The translations under genes were made by a program, and so were the position numbers. A model generated the notes under the pieces. It worked only from the letters and a program-made list of their open reading frames with translations, made no database searches and was not told the origin of the DNA. Shown in pieces: positions 17,071 to 26,122 of a stretch of DNA of 35,826 bases. The stretch's first letter is position 1. The number at the start of each line of letters is the position of its first letter. Source of the stretch: an uncultured Alphaproteobacteria bacterium (GTDB taxonomy: Bacteria > Pseudomonadota > Alphaproteobacteria > RF32 > CAG-239); NCBI GenBank assembly GCA_944392255.1, contig CALXVY010000015.1, positions 1 through 35,826 on the forward strand, written 5' to 3'.

Positions 17071-18852
17071 CTATGCACGAGCCGCACCTTGCATTTGCGG
17101 AAGTATCATATTTTGTCCGGTATCTCTTCTGAAAATATTTTGTCCTGATTTTAATCGGTTCATCATGGCTTTTTCAGATCCAGCAACATCATAATACGTA
17201 TATTTATCCATTTGTGGAACGGATAATTTATCAAATCCTTCAAATGCAACTTTGGACCTAATTGAAGATATGTTTTTCTGAACTTTTTGATATTCTCGAT
17301 TCAAAACCTCTTTTACATCTTTTGATGATGATACACTTTCAAGTTTTTTACGTAAATTTTTATGGGTTACATATAAATTTTTATTATATGATTCAAGGTA
17401 TATTTTCCGTAACTGTTCATCGCTCATGCCTTTCATTTCAGGATTTTTTATATATTCTGCCAACAATTCTACATAAGCTAAACCTGTAGCCATTTCTTTA
17501 ACAGCGTTAGAACCTTGTTTCGGGTCTTTAACTTCATATAAATCCAATGGAATATCGCTTGTATCCAGATAGATTTTGCCTTGTATATTTTTCTCAAAGA
17601 AATTATTAAAGCGCTTGTATTTTTCTTCGCTGTTTTCTACGGCAATTTGAATTTTTAAATTTTTAATCATTTTGATATAGGGATGATTGGGGTTTTTGTC
17701 TTTTTGCCAATCATTAATCAAATCGTTTTCCAATTGTTCGGCAAATGCGGCGTAAAACTCAGCTCTTTTGATAGGGTCATCATTGTTTTCTTTGACCAGT
17801 TTCATCATTGCCGCAAATTCTTTTTCTTTTAATTTTACGCCGGTCGGAACAATCATTCTTTTGGCGCATGAATTCAAGAATTTTCCTTTGAATGCAGCAG
17901 CTGCTTCAAAACGTAAATGTGTTGTTTTTGCCGTTGCGGCTAGGCCTACGGCTTCATCAAAAACCCAGTCCGGTGCATCCCCATATTTTGGTGTTAAAAC
18001 AGAAATTCTTAAATGTGGTTTGCCGTCAACATTTTCAATGATTGCTTTTAATCCGGCATCAAAATTAGGGGTAACTTTTCCGCTTTTATCTGCTTTCGGT
18101 CCTTCCCTTTTTTGATCCGAATCTTTATACCACATCAATTTGTAACCATTTCCCAAATGAACTTTTTTATAGTTATTGGATTGGTCTTTGTGGGTAGCCC
18201 TAACATGTGCCGTAATATATTTATCAATATCATTAACGCTTGGATGTTCTTCTACGGCGGCGGCTTGCTCAGGATTTGAGGTATAAACATTTTTTCTGAG
18301 TTGTTTAGCCATTTGGCGACGAGCTTTTAATGCTTCTTCTTCGCTTAAACCTGTTGTATCTGTTGCAATATTTGAATTGGCTGCTTGTGGAATATGCGGA
18401 GTTTGACTTGCTCCTTGAACAAAACCTGTTTCATAAAGACCGTCTTCGTTCTTTAATTCTTGTTCTGCGGCTTTGGCTGTTTGTTCAAAAGACAAATCTT
18501 TGGCTTGCTCATCAAAGCTTAAACCGGAAACACCCAATTGATATAAATAATTATAGACATTTTTCAGTTCATCTTTACTCAAACCAAATTTGCTGAATGT
18601 GATGTGTCCATGTTCAATGCGGAAATCTACACCATAGGGCAAATGGATGTTATAGCCGGTTTTGCCATTTTCTTTTGTTTTTTCATAAGTTAATTTGTAA
18701 TCTGGATTCCAACCTTCTGAATATTCTTGTAAACGATCTTCCAAGACCTGCATTTGTTCTTCTGCAGTTAAGGTTTCCGGTGTTTCTTCCGGCAAAACAG
18801 AACTATCCGGTTTAATATGAGTAAATAAAAATTTATTTCCGTTATATGCCAT
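17071..18852 (-). CDS. Large soluble protein of unknown function
   Basis: This 593-residue protein has no signal peptide, membrane helix or motif that I recognise. It is hydrophilic and mostly helical. An N-terminal region (about 1-125) contains a mixed segment TGYNIHLPYGVDFRIEHGHITFSKFGLS. A Gln/Ala/Glu-rich linker (about 130-205) follows. A central globular part contains YKLMWYKDSD, LRISVLTPKYGDAPDWVFDEAVGLAA and FKGKFLNSCAKRMIVPTGVKLKEKEFAAMMKLV. The C-terminal part (about 380-560) is a long Lys/Glu-rich helical region. A good promoter (18888-18915) and a GAGG 7 bases before the ATG support real expression. The gene upstream (18939) is also unknown and on the same strand, so the pair may be related in role. 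I propose no function. Confidence 0.75.
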   Translation of the reverse strand: MAYNGNKFLFTHIKPDSSVLPEETPETLTAEEQMQVLEDRLQEYSEGWNPDYKLTYEKTKENGKTGYNIHLPYGVDFRIEHGHITFSKFGLSKDELKNVYNYLYQLGVSGLSFDEQAKDLSFEQTAKAAEQELKNEDGLYETGFVQGASQTPHIPQAANSNIATDTTGLSEEEALKARRQMAKQLRKNVYTSNPEQAAAVEEHPSVNDIDKYITAHVRATHKDQSNNYKKVHLGNGYKLMWYKDSDQKREGPKADKSGKVTPNFDAGLKAIIENVDGKPHLRISVLTPKYGDAPDWVFDEAVGLAATAKTTHLRFEAAAAFKGKFLNSCAKRMIVPTGVKLKEKEFAAMMKLVKENNDDPIKRAEFYAAFAEQLENDLINDWQKDKNPNHPYIKMIKNLKIQIAVENSEEKYKRFNNFFEKNIQGKIYLDTSDIPLDLYEVKDPKQGSNAVKEMATGLAYVELLAEYIKNPEMKGMSDEQLRKIYLESYNKNLYVTHKNLRKKLESVSSSKDVKEVLNREYQKVQKNISSIRSKVAFEGFDKLSVPQMDKYTYYDVAGSEKAMMNRLKSGQNIFRRDTGQNMILPQMQGAARA

Positions 18853-18863
18853 AGATAAGCCTC

Positions 18864-18915
18864 GTACTTTTTTATTAAATTAAGTACATCATAGCATATT
18901 TTGAAATAAAAACAA
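18864..18915 (-). promoter_or_regulatory. Promoter with adjacent inverted repeat for the 593-residue protein gene
   Basis: On the minus strand TTGTTT (18910-18915) and TATGAT (18888-18893) are 16 bases apart. Immediately downstream of the -10 box lies an inverted repeat, GTACTT (18864-18869) and AAGTAC (18882-18887). It could be an operator or an early RNA hairpin. Confidence 0.55.
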
Positions 18916-18938
18916 TCTTTTTTTGACAAAAAAATATA

Positions 18939-19337
18939 TTAATATGTGCGGCTGCTTGCTCTATTTATGGCTGCCACAATCGGCATTTCTCGTTTATTTT
19001 CTTTAATTTCATCGCTCTCATCATTTTGTCTAATTTTGTTATTATCTCGCTTATTTTCATTAAACTCCGACAATAATTTATAATTTCCCATTTTGTCTTG
19101 ATAATACCCTCTTGCGTTTCCATCTGCAAATTTTATCATCAAACTTTTGCCATGGTGGTGCACTTCCGCTATGTCGACATTTTCACCAAATCGTTCGATA
19201 ATACGCATGCTTTCTCCGCCATTGATATATTGCAAAAGAATATTATCTCCACCTTTTTCTTTATGCCAATCTACACTGTTTTCTATTAACTCAACATCAA
19301 GACATCCATCTTGATCCAACTCATAATTTATCTTCAT
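18939..19337 (-). CDS. Small soluble protein of unknown function
   Basis: This 132-residue hydrophilic protein begins MKINYELDQDGCLDVELIEN. I place the start at 19337, where AAGGA lies 7 bases upstream. The longer open frame to 19370 would begin inside the pgk terminator hairpin and is unlikely. The first 85 residues look like a compact beta-rich fold (VELIENSVDW, LLQYINGGESMRIIERFGENVDIAEVHHHGKSLMIKFADGNARGYY). The rest is a charged Asn/Lys/Asp/Glu tail ending in IVAAINRASSRTY. No signal peptide or membrane segment is present. No family is recognised. It lies between the pgk terminator and the promoter of the 593-residue gene. Confidence 0.68.
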   Translation of the reverse strand: MKINYELDQDGCLDVELIENSVDWHKEKGGDNILLQYINGGESMRIIERFGENVDIAEVHHHGKSLMIKFADGNARGYYQDKMGNYKLLSEFNENKRDNNKIRQNDESDEIKENKREMPIVAAINRASSRTY

Positions 19338-19355
19338 ATCTTTTTCCTTATTAAC

Positions 19356-19385
19356 AATAAAGCCCACCAAAAGGCGGGCTTTATT
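19356..19385 (-). terminator. Rho-independent terminator after pgk
   Basis: The 13-bp stem AATAAAGCCCACC / GGCGGGCTTTATT has one mismatch and an AAAA loop. It lies 10 bases past the pgk stop codon. Confidence 0.88.
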
Positions 19386-19395
19386 TTAAGCTTGT

Positions 19396-20607
19396 TTATT
19401 TTTTCAAAACAACTACACCTGGGAGCTCTTTACCTTCCATCCACTCAAGGAAAGCACCGCCCGCAGTTGAAATGTAGCTGAATTTCTTTTCAACTCCGGC
19501 ATTAGCCAAAGCAGAAACTGTATCACCACCACCGGCAACGGTTAACAACTTACCGGCTTGGGTTAATTCGGCTGCATGAGCTGCAACTTCGTTGGTTGCA
19601 GTATCAAACGGTTTCAATTCAAACACACCCAAAGGTCCGTTCCAAACTAAAGTTTTGCATTCATCTAATTTAGCATTGATAGCGGCAATGGTTTTTGCAC
19701 CAACATCCATCAAAATCCAACCTTCTGCCGGAATATGTTCCAAATCAACGGTTTTGTGTTCAGCTTCAGCTTTGAACTCCTTAGAAACGACAACATCAAG
19801 CGGCAAAATGATCTCGCAACCATTAGCTTTTGCTGTTGCCATGATTTCTTTAGCTGTATCAATCATGTCCATTTGAACAAGAGAGTTTGCTTCATTGATG
19901 GTGTCTACACCACTGGCTTTCATAAAGGTATGAGCCATACCGCCGGAGATAACCAATTTATCAACTTTTTTAACCAAGTTGTTCAACAAGTCTAACTTTG
20001 TAGAAACTTTTGAACCACCAACAACAGCCATCAACGGACGTTCCGGATTGTTCAAACCTTTGGACAAAGCATTAACTTCTTCTTCCATCAACAAGCCCAT
20101 AGCAGCTGGCAAATCTTTAGCTGCAGCAACCATGGAAGCGTGAGCGCGGTGAGCGGTTGAGAAAGCGTCAGATACATAAACATCGGCAACTTTAACCAAC
20201 TCTTTGGCAAAAGCTTCATCACCTTTTTTCTCTTCATTATAGAAACGGAGGTTTTCAAGCAACAAAACTTCATCAGCTTTCATATTTTTAACGGCATTTT
20301 CAACTTTTTCGCCAATGCAGTCATCAACAAAAACAACATGTTTGCCCAAAGATTTTTCCAAATCGGCAACGATATGGCTCAAAGAGTTGCGCATATCACC
20401 TTTGCCTTCCGGACGACCAAAGTGAGAAATTACAACAACTTTGGCACCTTTTTCCATCAACAATTTGATGGTCGGAACAGTACGATCAATACGGGCAGTG
20501 TTGGTAACTTTCAAGTTTTCATCAACAGGAACGTTCAAGTCTGCACGAAGCATAACAACCTTGCCGTTCAAATCACCCAAATCTTTAATTGTTTTATATT
20601 CGGTCAT
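19396..20607 (-). CDS. pgk: Phosphoglycerate kinase
   Basis: This 403-residue glycolytic enzyme transfers phosphate from 1,3-bisphosphoglycerate to ADP. The N-terminal substrate domain shows RADLNVP (21-27), SHFGRP (61-66) and the segment DAFSTAHRAHAS. The C-terminal nucleotide domain shows GGSKVSTKL, WNGPLGVFE and the glycine-rich GGGDT (359-363). The length is normal. AGAGGA lies 8 bases before the ATG. It follows gap on the same strand with about 100 bases between, which contain a terminator-like hairpin. The two genes may therefore be partly uncoupled despite their shared pathway. Confidence 0.98.
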   Translation of the reverse strand: MTEYKTIKDLGDLNGKVVMLRADLNVPVDENLKVTNTARIDRTVPTIKLLMEKGAKVVVISHFGRPEGKGDMRNSLSHIVADLEKSLGKHVVFVDDCIGEKVENAVKNMKADEVLLLENLRFYNEEKKGDEAFAKELVKVADVYVSDAFSTAHRAHASMVAAAKDLPAAMGLLMEEEVNALSKGLNNPERPLMAVVGGSKVSTKLDLLNNLVKKVDKLVISGGMAHTFMKASGVDTINEANSLVQMDMIDTAKEIMATAKANGCEIILPLDVVVSKEFKAEAEHKTVDLEHIPAEGWILMDVGAKTIAAINAKLDECKTLVWNGPLGVFELKPFDTATNEVAAHAAELTQAGKLLTVAGGGDTVSALANAGVEKKFSYISTAGGAFLEWMEGKELPGVVVLKK

Positions 20608-20630
20608 TTAAATTTTCCTCTAAAAAAAGC

Positions 20631-20697
20631 AAAATCCCCGCCCCGAGTTTGTTACAAATTGCACAAAGCATTTTGTCCTCGGTATGACGGGGATTTT
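20631..20697 (-). terminator. Large branched terminator-like hairpin between gap and pgk
   Basis: A perfect 10-bp basal stem AAAATCCCCG (20631-20640) / CGGGGATTTT (20688-20697) encloses a second stem CCGAG/CTCGG (20643-20647, 20678-20682) and a weaker upper stem. The minus strand has a T-run at its end. It starts 8 bases past the gap stop codon. It could be a partial terminator or an mRNA processing and stabilising element. Confidence 0.7.
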
Positions 20698-20704
20698 TTA
20701 AGCA

Positions 20705-21812
<1,108 letters not shown>

Positions 21813-21941
21813 GTTAAATCTTGTTTCATTGACAATTTATATCTTTTTTTTACGAAATCTCTTGATTTTTTGTCTATTAATGATATGTGTTAGTTAGATT
21901 TTAATTATATACAAATTATTAACCTAAATATTTTTTGTCTT

Positions 21942-22319
21942 ATGAAAAATTTTACATTGCTTGCAAAAAATTGCGTGGGTTTCACTCCTTCTTCAACAGT
22001 GAATTACATTCAAAAATGCAAACATCCGTCTCACACGGAAAAAGTTTTTGCCGGTTTGTTAAAGTACGTTTTAATGAAAATTAATGAACGTACGGACAAA
22101 AAGCATCGTTGTTACTTGTACGTCCAGCCTAAGAAAAACTGGAGCCCGGCTACATTGGAAGCTTTTGACAAAGCTGAACTTATTTATCATGAAGATTATG
22201 ATAAACAAACAAATATCAGCTTGTATAAGTTCCAAGGTGAGCCAAAGTTCAACTACTTCTTTATCCAAGGGGAGCAACTCGGCGAAAAAATTGAAATTTT
22301 GTTCTTGGAAGAACTCTAA
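21942..22319 (+). CDS. Small soluble protein of unknown function
   Basis: This 125-residue protein begins MKNFTLLAKNCVGFTPSSTVNYIQKC and contains ERTDKKHRCYLYVQPKKNWSPATLEAFDKAELIYHEDYDKQT. No signal peptide, membrane helix or recognised motif is seen. Alternating hydrophobic residues in YLYVQP and FNYFFIQGEQLGEKIEILFLEEL suggest a small mixed alpha/beta fold. No clear Shine-Dalgarno sequence precedes the ATG. It has its own terminator directly behind, shared with a converging nitroreductase gene. The base composition resembles nearby housekeeping genes. I propose no function. Confidence 0.72.
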   Translation: MKNFTLLAKNCVGFTPSSTVNYIQKCKHPSHTEKVFAGLLKYVLMKINERTDKKHRCYLYVQPKKNWSPATLEAFDKAELIYHEDYDKQTNISLYKFQGEPKFNYFFIQGEQLGEKIEILFLEEL

Positions 22320-22337
22320 ATGTTCTTTTTCTAACAA

Positions 22338-22377
22338 TAAAAAAAGCGAGGTTCTTACAAACCCCGCTTTTTTTATT
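22338..22377. terminator. Bidirectional terminator
   Basis: A long A/T-flanked stem (AAAAAAAGCGAGGTT / AACCCCGCTTTTTTT, one mismatch) lies between the converging 125-residue protein gene and the nitroreductase gene. Confidence 0.88.
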
Positions 22378-22388
22378 TGCCTTATTTT

Positions 22389-22919
22389 TTACCATTTTTC
22401 CCAGTGGATGGCATTTTCATTATATCTATTATCCGGTTGTTTGGGTTCTTCTGCCGGATAGCCTAAAACCACAATGGAAAAAGGTTTAATATTTTCCGGT
22501 AAATTGAAATATTCTTTCAAACTTGCCATTGGTCCGGTCATCGGAGAGGCTCCGCACCAGCATCCGCCCAAACCTTTGGCATGAGCGGCAAGAAGCAAAT
22601 TCTCTGTTGCGGCAGAGCAATCAATATCGACATAGCTCCAGCCTTCTTTTTCGCGGCTAAAAGATTTGTCCGTATTTCCGCAAACCAAAATCACAGCCGT
22701 AGCGTTTTCTGCAAACAAAGCTGAACGTTGCATATGGCGAAATTGTTTTAATACTTCCGGATTTTCAATCACTAAAAATTCCCATGGTTGGGTATTGTGT
22801 GCTGATGGGGCATATTGTGCCGCCTTTATCAATTCTTTAATGGTCTCTTTGGAAATTTTTTTAGAGGTATCAAACTTGCGTACGGAACGACGCGTTAATA
22901 AACCATCCATTAATTCCAT
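22389..22919 (-). CDS. Nitroreductase-family flavoprotein
   Basis: This 176-residue protein is of the short FMN-dependent nitroreductase type. The N-terminal FMN-phosphate motif is LLTRRSVRKFD (7-17). The segment AAQYAPSAHNTQPWEFLVIEN (33-53) is the classic second motif. GLGGCWCGASPM (about 115-127) and SIVVLGYPAEEPK (148-160) complete the pattern. These are cytoplasmic dimeric enzymes using NAD(P)H; the natural substrate cannot be read from the sequence. Anaerobes often carry several. AGGAG lies 7 bases before the ATG. It is downstream of the 200-residue unknown gene on the same strand with 63 bases between, and may be cotranscribed with it. Confidence 0.93.
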   Translation of the reverse strand: MELMDGLLTRRSVRKFDTSKKISKETIKELIKAAQYAPSAHNTQPWEFLVIENPEVLKQFRHMQRSALFAENATAVILVCGNTDKSFSREKEGWSYVDIDCSAATENLLLAAHAKGLGGCWCGASPMTGPMASLKEYFNLPENIKPFSIVVLGYPAEEPKQPDNRYNENAIHWEKW

Positions 22920-22982
22920 CAGATTTCTCCTTATATTGTTTTTCTAATATTTTATTTTTACTCAATAAATTCTAATCTTTGG

Positions 22983-23585
22983 TTAATTTACCACTCGAGT
23001 GATGCTCTCAATTCTCGGCAAAACAGAATTTTCAATAATAAAAGCGATTGCTTTTTCTGCCATTTTATCCGTATGCTCCAAAGATTTTGAAACTTCATCT
23101 AAGTCACTTCGGTTTTCCAGTTTTTTCTCCAATGTGGCATAAACACTGGCCAAATCGCTGAGCGAATCTATTACTTCTGCCAAATATGCCGGAATTTTCA
23201 AATCTTGCTTACCGCCCCAAAAACCTTCTACATAGCCCCATTCAATTTGATGATAACGCGCTTGGCAATAAGCTTTCAAATTGTCCTTTTCTTTTTTTAC
23301 AAAAGGTAACTCAATTTTGTTTTCTTTGACTTGCTCAAAAATTTCATCCCATAATCCCATGAAAAATTTGAAAAATAAGTCTGCTTCTTCTTTGGTTTGA
23401 AGACGAGGTTCATGTCCTTGCGGCCAAAATGAAGATATGACATCTGATGGACGCAATTCCAAATTTGGCGAACATATGGCTCCGGCAAAACGCATTTTTA
23501 TCACATCTAACGGTGTCTCACAATTGTAATGTTCCAGAAGTTTTTTAAAGCCTTCATCACCAATATATTTATTTTCACTTTTCAT
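22983..23585 (-). CDS. Soluble helical protein of unknown function
   Basis: This 200-residue, mostly helical protein begins MKSENKYIGDEGFKKLLEHYNCETPLDVIKMRFAG. It contains LWDEIFEQVKENKIELPFVKKEKDNLKAYCQARYHQIEWGYVEGFWGGK in the middle and a charged helical C-terminus. The middle is loosely reminiscent of UPF0149/YecA-type helical proteins, but I would not assign it. There is no signal peptide or membrane helix. The Shine-Dalgarno sequence is weak (GAAGA). The gene is divergent from the lipoprotein gene at 23621, sharing a 35-base spacer, and lies upstream of the nitroreductase on the same strand. Confidence 0.75.
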   Translation of the reverse strand: MKSENKYIGDEGFKKLLEHYNCETPLDVIKMRFAGAICSPNLELRPSDVISSFWPQGHEPRLQTKEEADLFFKFFMGLWDEIFEQVKENKIELPFVKKEKDNLKAYCQARYHQIEWGYVEGFWGGKQDLKIPAYLAEVIDSLSDLASVYATLEKKLENRSDLDEVSKSLEHTDKMAEKAIAFIIENSVLPRIESITRVVN

Positions 23586-23620
23586 TTTAATCTTCTTCGT
23601 TTATATATAAAGCAAATTTT

Positions 23621-24022
23621 ATGTGTAATTTAGTGGAGTTTTGCAAATTGTCCAGCAGAAATTTATTTTTTCTTGTGCTTTTGAGTGCGGTTGTTAATGC
23701 TTGTTCTATCACTGCGCCTTTTGTCGACCGTAGGCGTGAAGCCGGCGCACAAACTCAAGCTGCTCTTTATGTCGGGAAATCTACTTCCACTCATCCTGCC
23801 GTTTGTTACAATGCTTTAACGACTCCTTATGCCGAAGTTTTGGCTCTGGCTAACCAAGAATGCATCAAGCAAAAAACCGGCTCTTATGCCGTGCCGGAAA
23901 AGCAAACATCTTTTACTTGTCGTTTGTTTATCCCTAACCATTTTTATTTCCGTTGTGCCGGTGCAACTCCTCAAAAAGAAAAAGTTGTAGACATTCCAAT
24001 TATGGAAGAAATCAAAAAATAA
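23621..24022 (+). CDS. Small putative lipoprotein
   Basis: This 133-residue protein has an N-terminal hydrophobic stretch (residues 15-27, LFFLVLLSAVVNA) followed by Cys28. This is a lipobox-like site (VNAC), though not a perfect one. The mature part begins with DRRREAGAQTQAALYVGKSTSTHPAVCYNALTTP. That Arg-rich start followed by a VCYN segment looks like a conserved small alphaproteobacterial lipoprotein, but I cannot name the family. Further Cys residues at about 80, 99 and 111 may form disulfides in the periplasm. No Shine-Dalgarno sequence is visible before this ATG, and a start a few codons later is possible. argS follows on the same strand after 74 bases. Confidence 0.75.
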   Translation: MCNLVEFCKLSSRNLFFLVLLSAVVNACSITAPFVDRRREAGAQTQAALYVGKSTSTHPAVCYNALTTPYAEVLALANQECIKQKTGSYAVPEKQTSFTCRLFIPNHFYFRCAGATPQKEKVVDIPIMEEIKK

Positions 24023-24096
24023 ATAATTTGGTTGTATTTCTTGATTTAATTATATAAATTATGCCCAAATCAATTTAAAAATTTAGGAATTTTATA

Positions 24097-25839
24097 ATGA
24101 ACTTATCTCTTGAATATTTGATTAATCAAAAATTGGCTCACGTTTTTCAAACACTCAATTTAGATACAAAATTTGCTACCGTTAAAGTCTCAGATCGCCC
24201 CGATTTGAGCGATTTTCAATGCAATGGTGCTTTGGCTTTGGCAAAATCTGAACGCAAAAACCCGCGTGAAATTGCCACCCAAATTGTCGCTGAACTGCAA
24301 AAAGATGCCGATTTTGCCAAAATTTCTATTGATGGTCCCGGATTTATCAATATTTCATTATCTGATAAGTTTCTCGCTCAGAATATTGATGCTATTGCCG
24401 CCGATAAAAACTTTGGTTGCGCTAAAGTTGAAACACCTCATCGCGTGGTCATGGATTTCGGGGGTCCTAACGTTGCCAAAGCCTTGCACGTTGGTCACTT
24501 GCGTTCGGCTGTAGTTGGCGAATCTATCCGTAGAATTGAAAATTTTGTCGGTAATGAAACCATTTCCGATGTTCACTTTGGCGATTGGGGAACCCCAATG
24601 GGCATGATTTTATCTGAAATCATCCGTCAAGATGGCAACCTTGCAAAAGTTGAAACTTATGACATTAAACAAATTTCCGCTTTCTACAAACAAGCTAACA
24701 TTCGTTGCAAAGAAGACGAATCGGCTAAAGAAGAAGCTCGTTTGATTACCACCAAAATTCAAGATAAAGAACCTGAATTTTATAAAGCATGGCAACACTT
24801 ACGCAAAGTTTCCGTTGATGATGTCAAGAAAAATTATACCGAACTAGATGCTCATTTTGACCTTTGGCTTGGTGAAAGTGATGCTCATGAAACCTGCAAA
24901 GAAGTGGTTAAAATTGCTCAAGAACGCGGTATTTCCGAAGTTGATGATGGTGCTACCATCATCCGACTTGATGAAACAAAAAGCCAACGCCCGCCGGTTA
25001 TTCTCGTTAAAAGCGATGGCGGTTTCGGTTATCAGCTTACCGATATTGCTACTATCAAAATGCGTTATGATGACTTAAAAGCTGATGAAATCATCTATGT
25101 TGTAGACAAGCGTCAGTCCTTGCACTTTGAGCAAGTTTTTGAAGTAGCAGAAAAACTTAATCTTGCGCCGAATGTTAAATTTTTACACATTGGTTTTGGT
25201 ACGGTTAACGGTGCCGACGGCAAACCTTTCAAAACTCGTGATGGCGGGGTGATGAACCTTGAAGACCTTATCAAACTTTCTAAAGATAAGGTTCGCGAAT
25301 CTCTTCCTTTGCCTAATGAAGTTGAAGGCTACGGTGAAAAAGAAATTGAAAAAATGGTCACCCAAATTGCCATGGCAGCCATCAAATTCCAAGACCTTAA
25401 AAACAACATTGCCTCAGGCTACATTTTTGAACTCGAAGATTTTGCCAAATTTGAAGGCAAAACCGGTCCTTATATTCAATATGCCGTAGCGCGCATTAAT
25501 TCTATTATCCGCAAAGCAAATGCTGCCGGAATCAAAGAAGGAAATATCATTATTTCTAACCGCGAAGAAAAAGATTTGGCACTCAAAATTTCTCAGCTCA
25601 GCAACACGATTATGCGTGCACATACCGAGCACGAGCCGAGCATTATCTCTGATTATGTTTACACTTTGGCGCAAACATTCAGCACCTTCTATAATGCTTC
25701 TTCGATTATGAATGCCGAATCTGCAGAACTTGCCGCTTCTCGTCTCAAAATGTCTCGCTTGGTCAGAGATATTTTGGTTCAATTGCTCTATCTGCTTGGT
25801 ATTGAAGCACCCGAAGTCATGCTCAAGCGCGCAAGCTGA
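24097..25839 (+). CDS. argS: Arginyl-tRNA synthetase
   Basis: This 580-residue class I synthetase charges tRNA-Arg. The N-terminal Add1-type domain (about 1-105) is followed by the HIGH-type motif HVGH (131-134) in DFGGPNVAKALHVGHLRSAVVG. The KMSKS position holds KPFKTR (376-381), the usual variant in many bacterial ArgRS proteins. The C-terminal helical anticodon domain includes YAVARINSIIRKA and ends IEAPEVM followed by five extra residues, LKRAS. Synthetases of this type usually end near the Met, so the tail seems to be read from the palindromic element that starts at the stop codon. AGGA lies 9 bases before the ATG. Confidence 0.97.
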   Translation: MNLSLEYLINQKLAHVFQTLNLDTKFATVKVSDRPDLSDFQCNGALALAKSERKNPREIATQIVAELQKDADFAKISIDGPGFINISLSDKFLAQNIDAIAADKNFGCAKVETPHRVVMDFGGPNVAKALHVGHLRSAVVGESIRRIENFVGNETISDVHFGDWGTPMGMILSEIIRQDGNLAKVETYDIKQISAFYKQANIRCKEDESAKEEARLITTKIQDKEPEFYKAWQHLRKVSVDDVKKNYTELDAHFDLWLGESDAHETCKEVVKIAQERGISEVDDGATIIRLDETKSQRPPVILVKSDGGFGYQLTDIATIKMRYDDLKADEIIYVVDKRQSLHFEQVFEVAEKLNLAPNVKFLHIGFGTVNGADGKPFKTRDGGVMNLEDLIKLSKDKVRESLPLPNEVEGYGEKEIEKMVTQIAMAAIKFQDLKNNIASGYIFELEDFAKFEGKTGPYIQYAVARINSIIRKANAAGIKEGNIIISNREEKDLALKISQLSNTIMRAHTEHEPSIISDYVYTLAQTFSTFYNASSIMNAESAELAASRLKMSRLVRDILVQLLYLLGIEAPEVMLKRAS

Positions 25840-25874
25840 CAAACGCAGCGCGTTTGACAAGCTGAGCCAGCTTG
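25840..25874. repeat. Twin AGC-loop palindromes at the argS stop codon
   Basis: Two hairpins stand side by side: CAAACGC-AGC-GCGTTTG (25840-25856) and CAAGCTG-AGC-CAGCTTG (25858-25874). Each has a perfect 7-bp stem and the same AGC loop, and one base separates them. They begin right after the argS TGA. There is no T-run, so they are not a normal terminator. Confidence 0.7.
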
Positions 25875-25893
25875 ACCGCATCAGTTTAATCTC

Positions 25894-26043
25894 TGTGCCT
25901 TGTGGACCGCGATGCTCTTTTTGTTCTGGGCGGAAAGTTTGTGCCTCGTTTAAGCAAAAAACGCGTTTGATTCCATCAGTTAGATGGCCGAGCTGTCCGT
26001 ACCAAGAACAAATATAATTCTTGGCGAATCTTTTGTGCCTTGT
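25894..26043. repeat. Degenerate repeats in the spacer after argS
   Basis: The decamer TGTGCCT(T/C)GT occurs at 25894, 25940 and 26034. The second and third copies are preceded by related sequence (TTCTGGGCGGAAAGTT and TTCTTGGCGAATCTTT). Small hairpins CCATC/GATGG (25973-25987) and CCAAGAA/TTCTTGG (26002-26024) lie between them. No gene is convincing on either strand of 25840-26060. Confidence 0.45.
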
Positions 26044-26066
26044 TCTTGTATAATAGAGTTTGTCAT

Positions 26067-26104
26067 AAAAAAAGCATCGTCTTTTTATTGACGATGCTTT
26101 TTTT
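26067..26104. terminator. Bidirectional terminator upstream of the OmpA-type lipoprotein stop
   Basis: A perfect 15-bp stem (AAAAAAAGCATCGTC / GACGATGCTTTTTTT) with an 8-base loop gives T-runs on both strands. Confidence 0.92.
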
Positions 26105-26122
26105 TATTCTTATTTTCAGCAA

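Noticed and set aside
19338-19370. N-terminal extension of the 132-residue protein
   Set aside because: It would begin inside the pgk terminator hairpin, and AAGGA precedes the start at 19337 instead.
25414-26017. Open frames on both strands over the argS end and spacer
   Set aside because: Each is partly antisense or out of frame with argS and continues through palindromes and repeats, with no start context or motifs.
25894-26043. CRISPR array
   Set aside because: The repeats are short, degenerate and unevenly spaced, and no cas gene is present.
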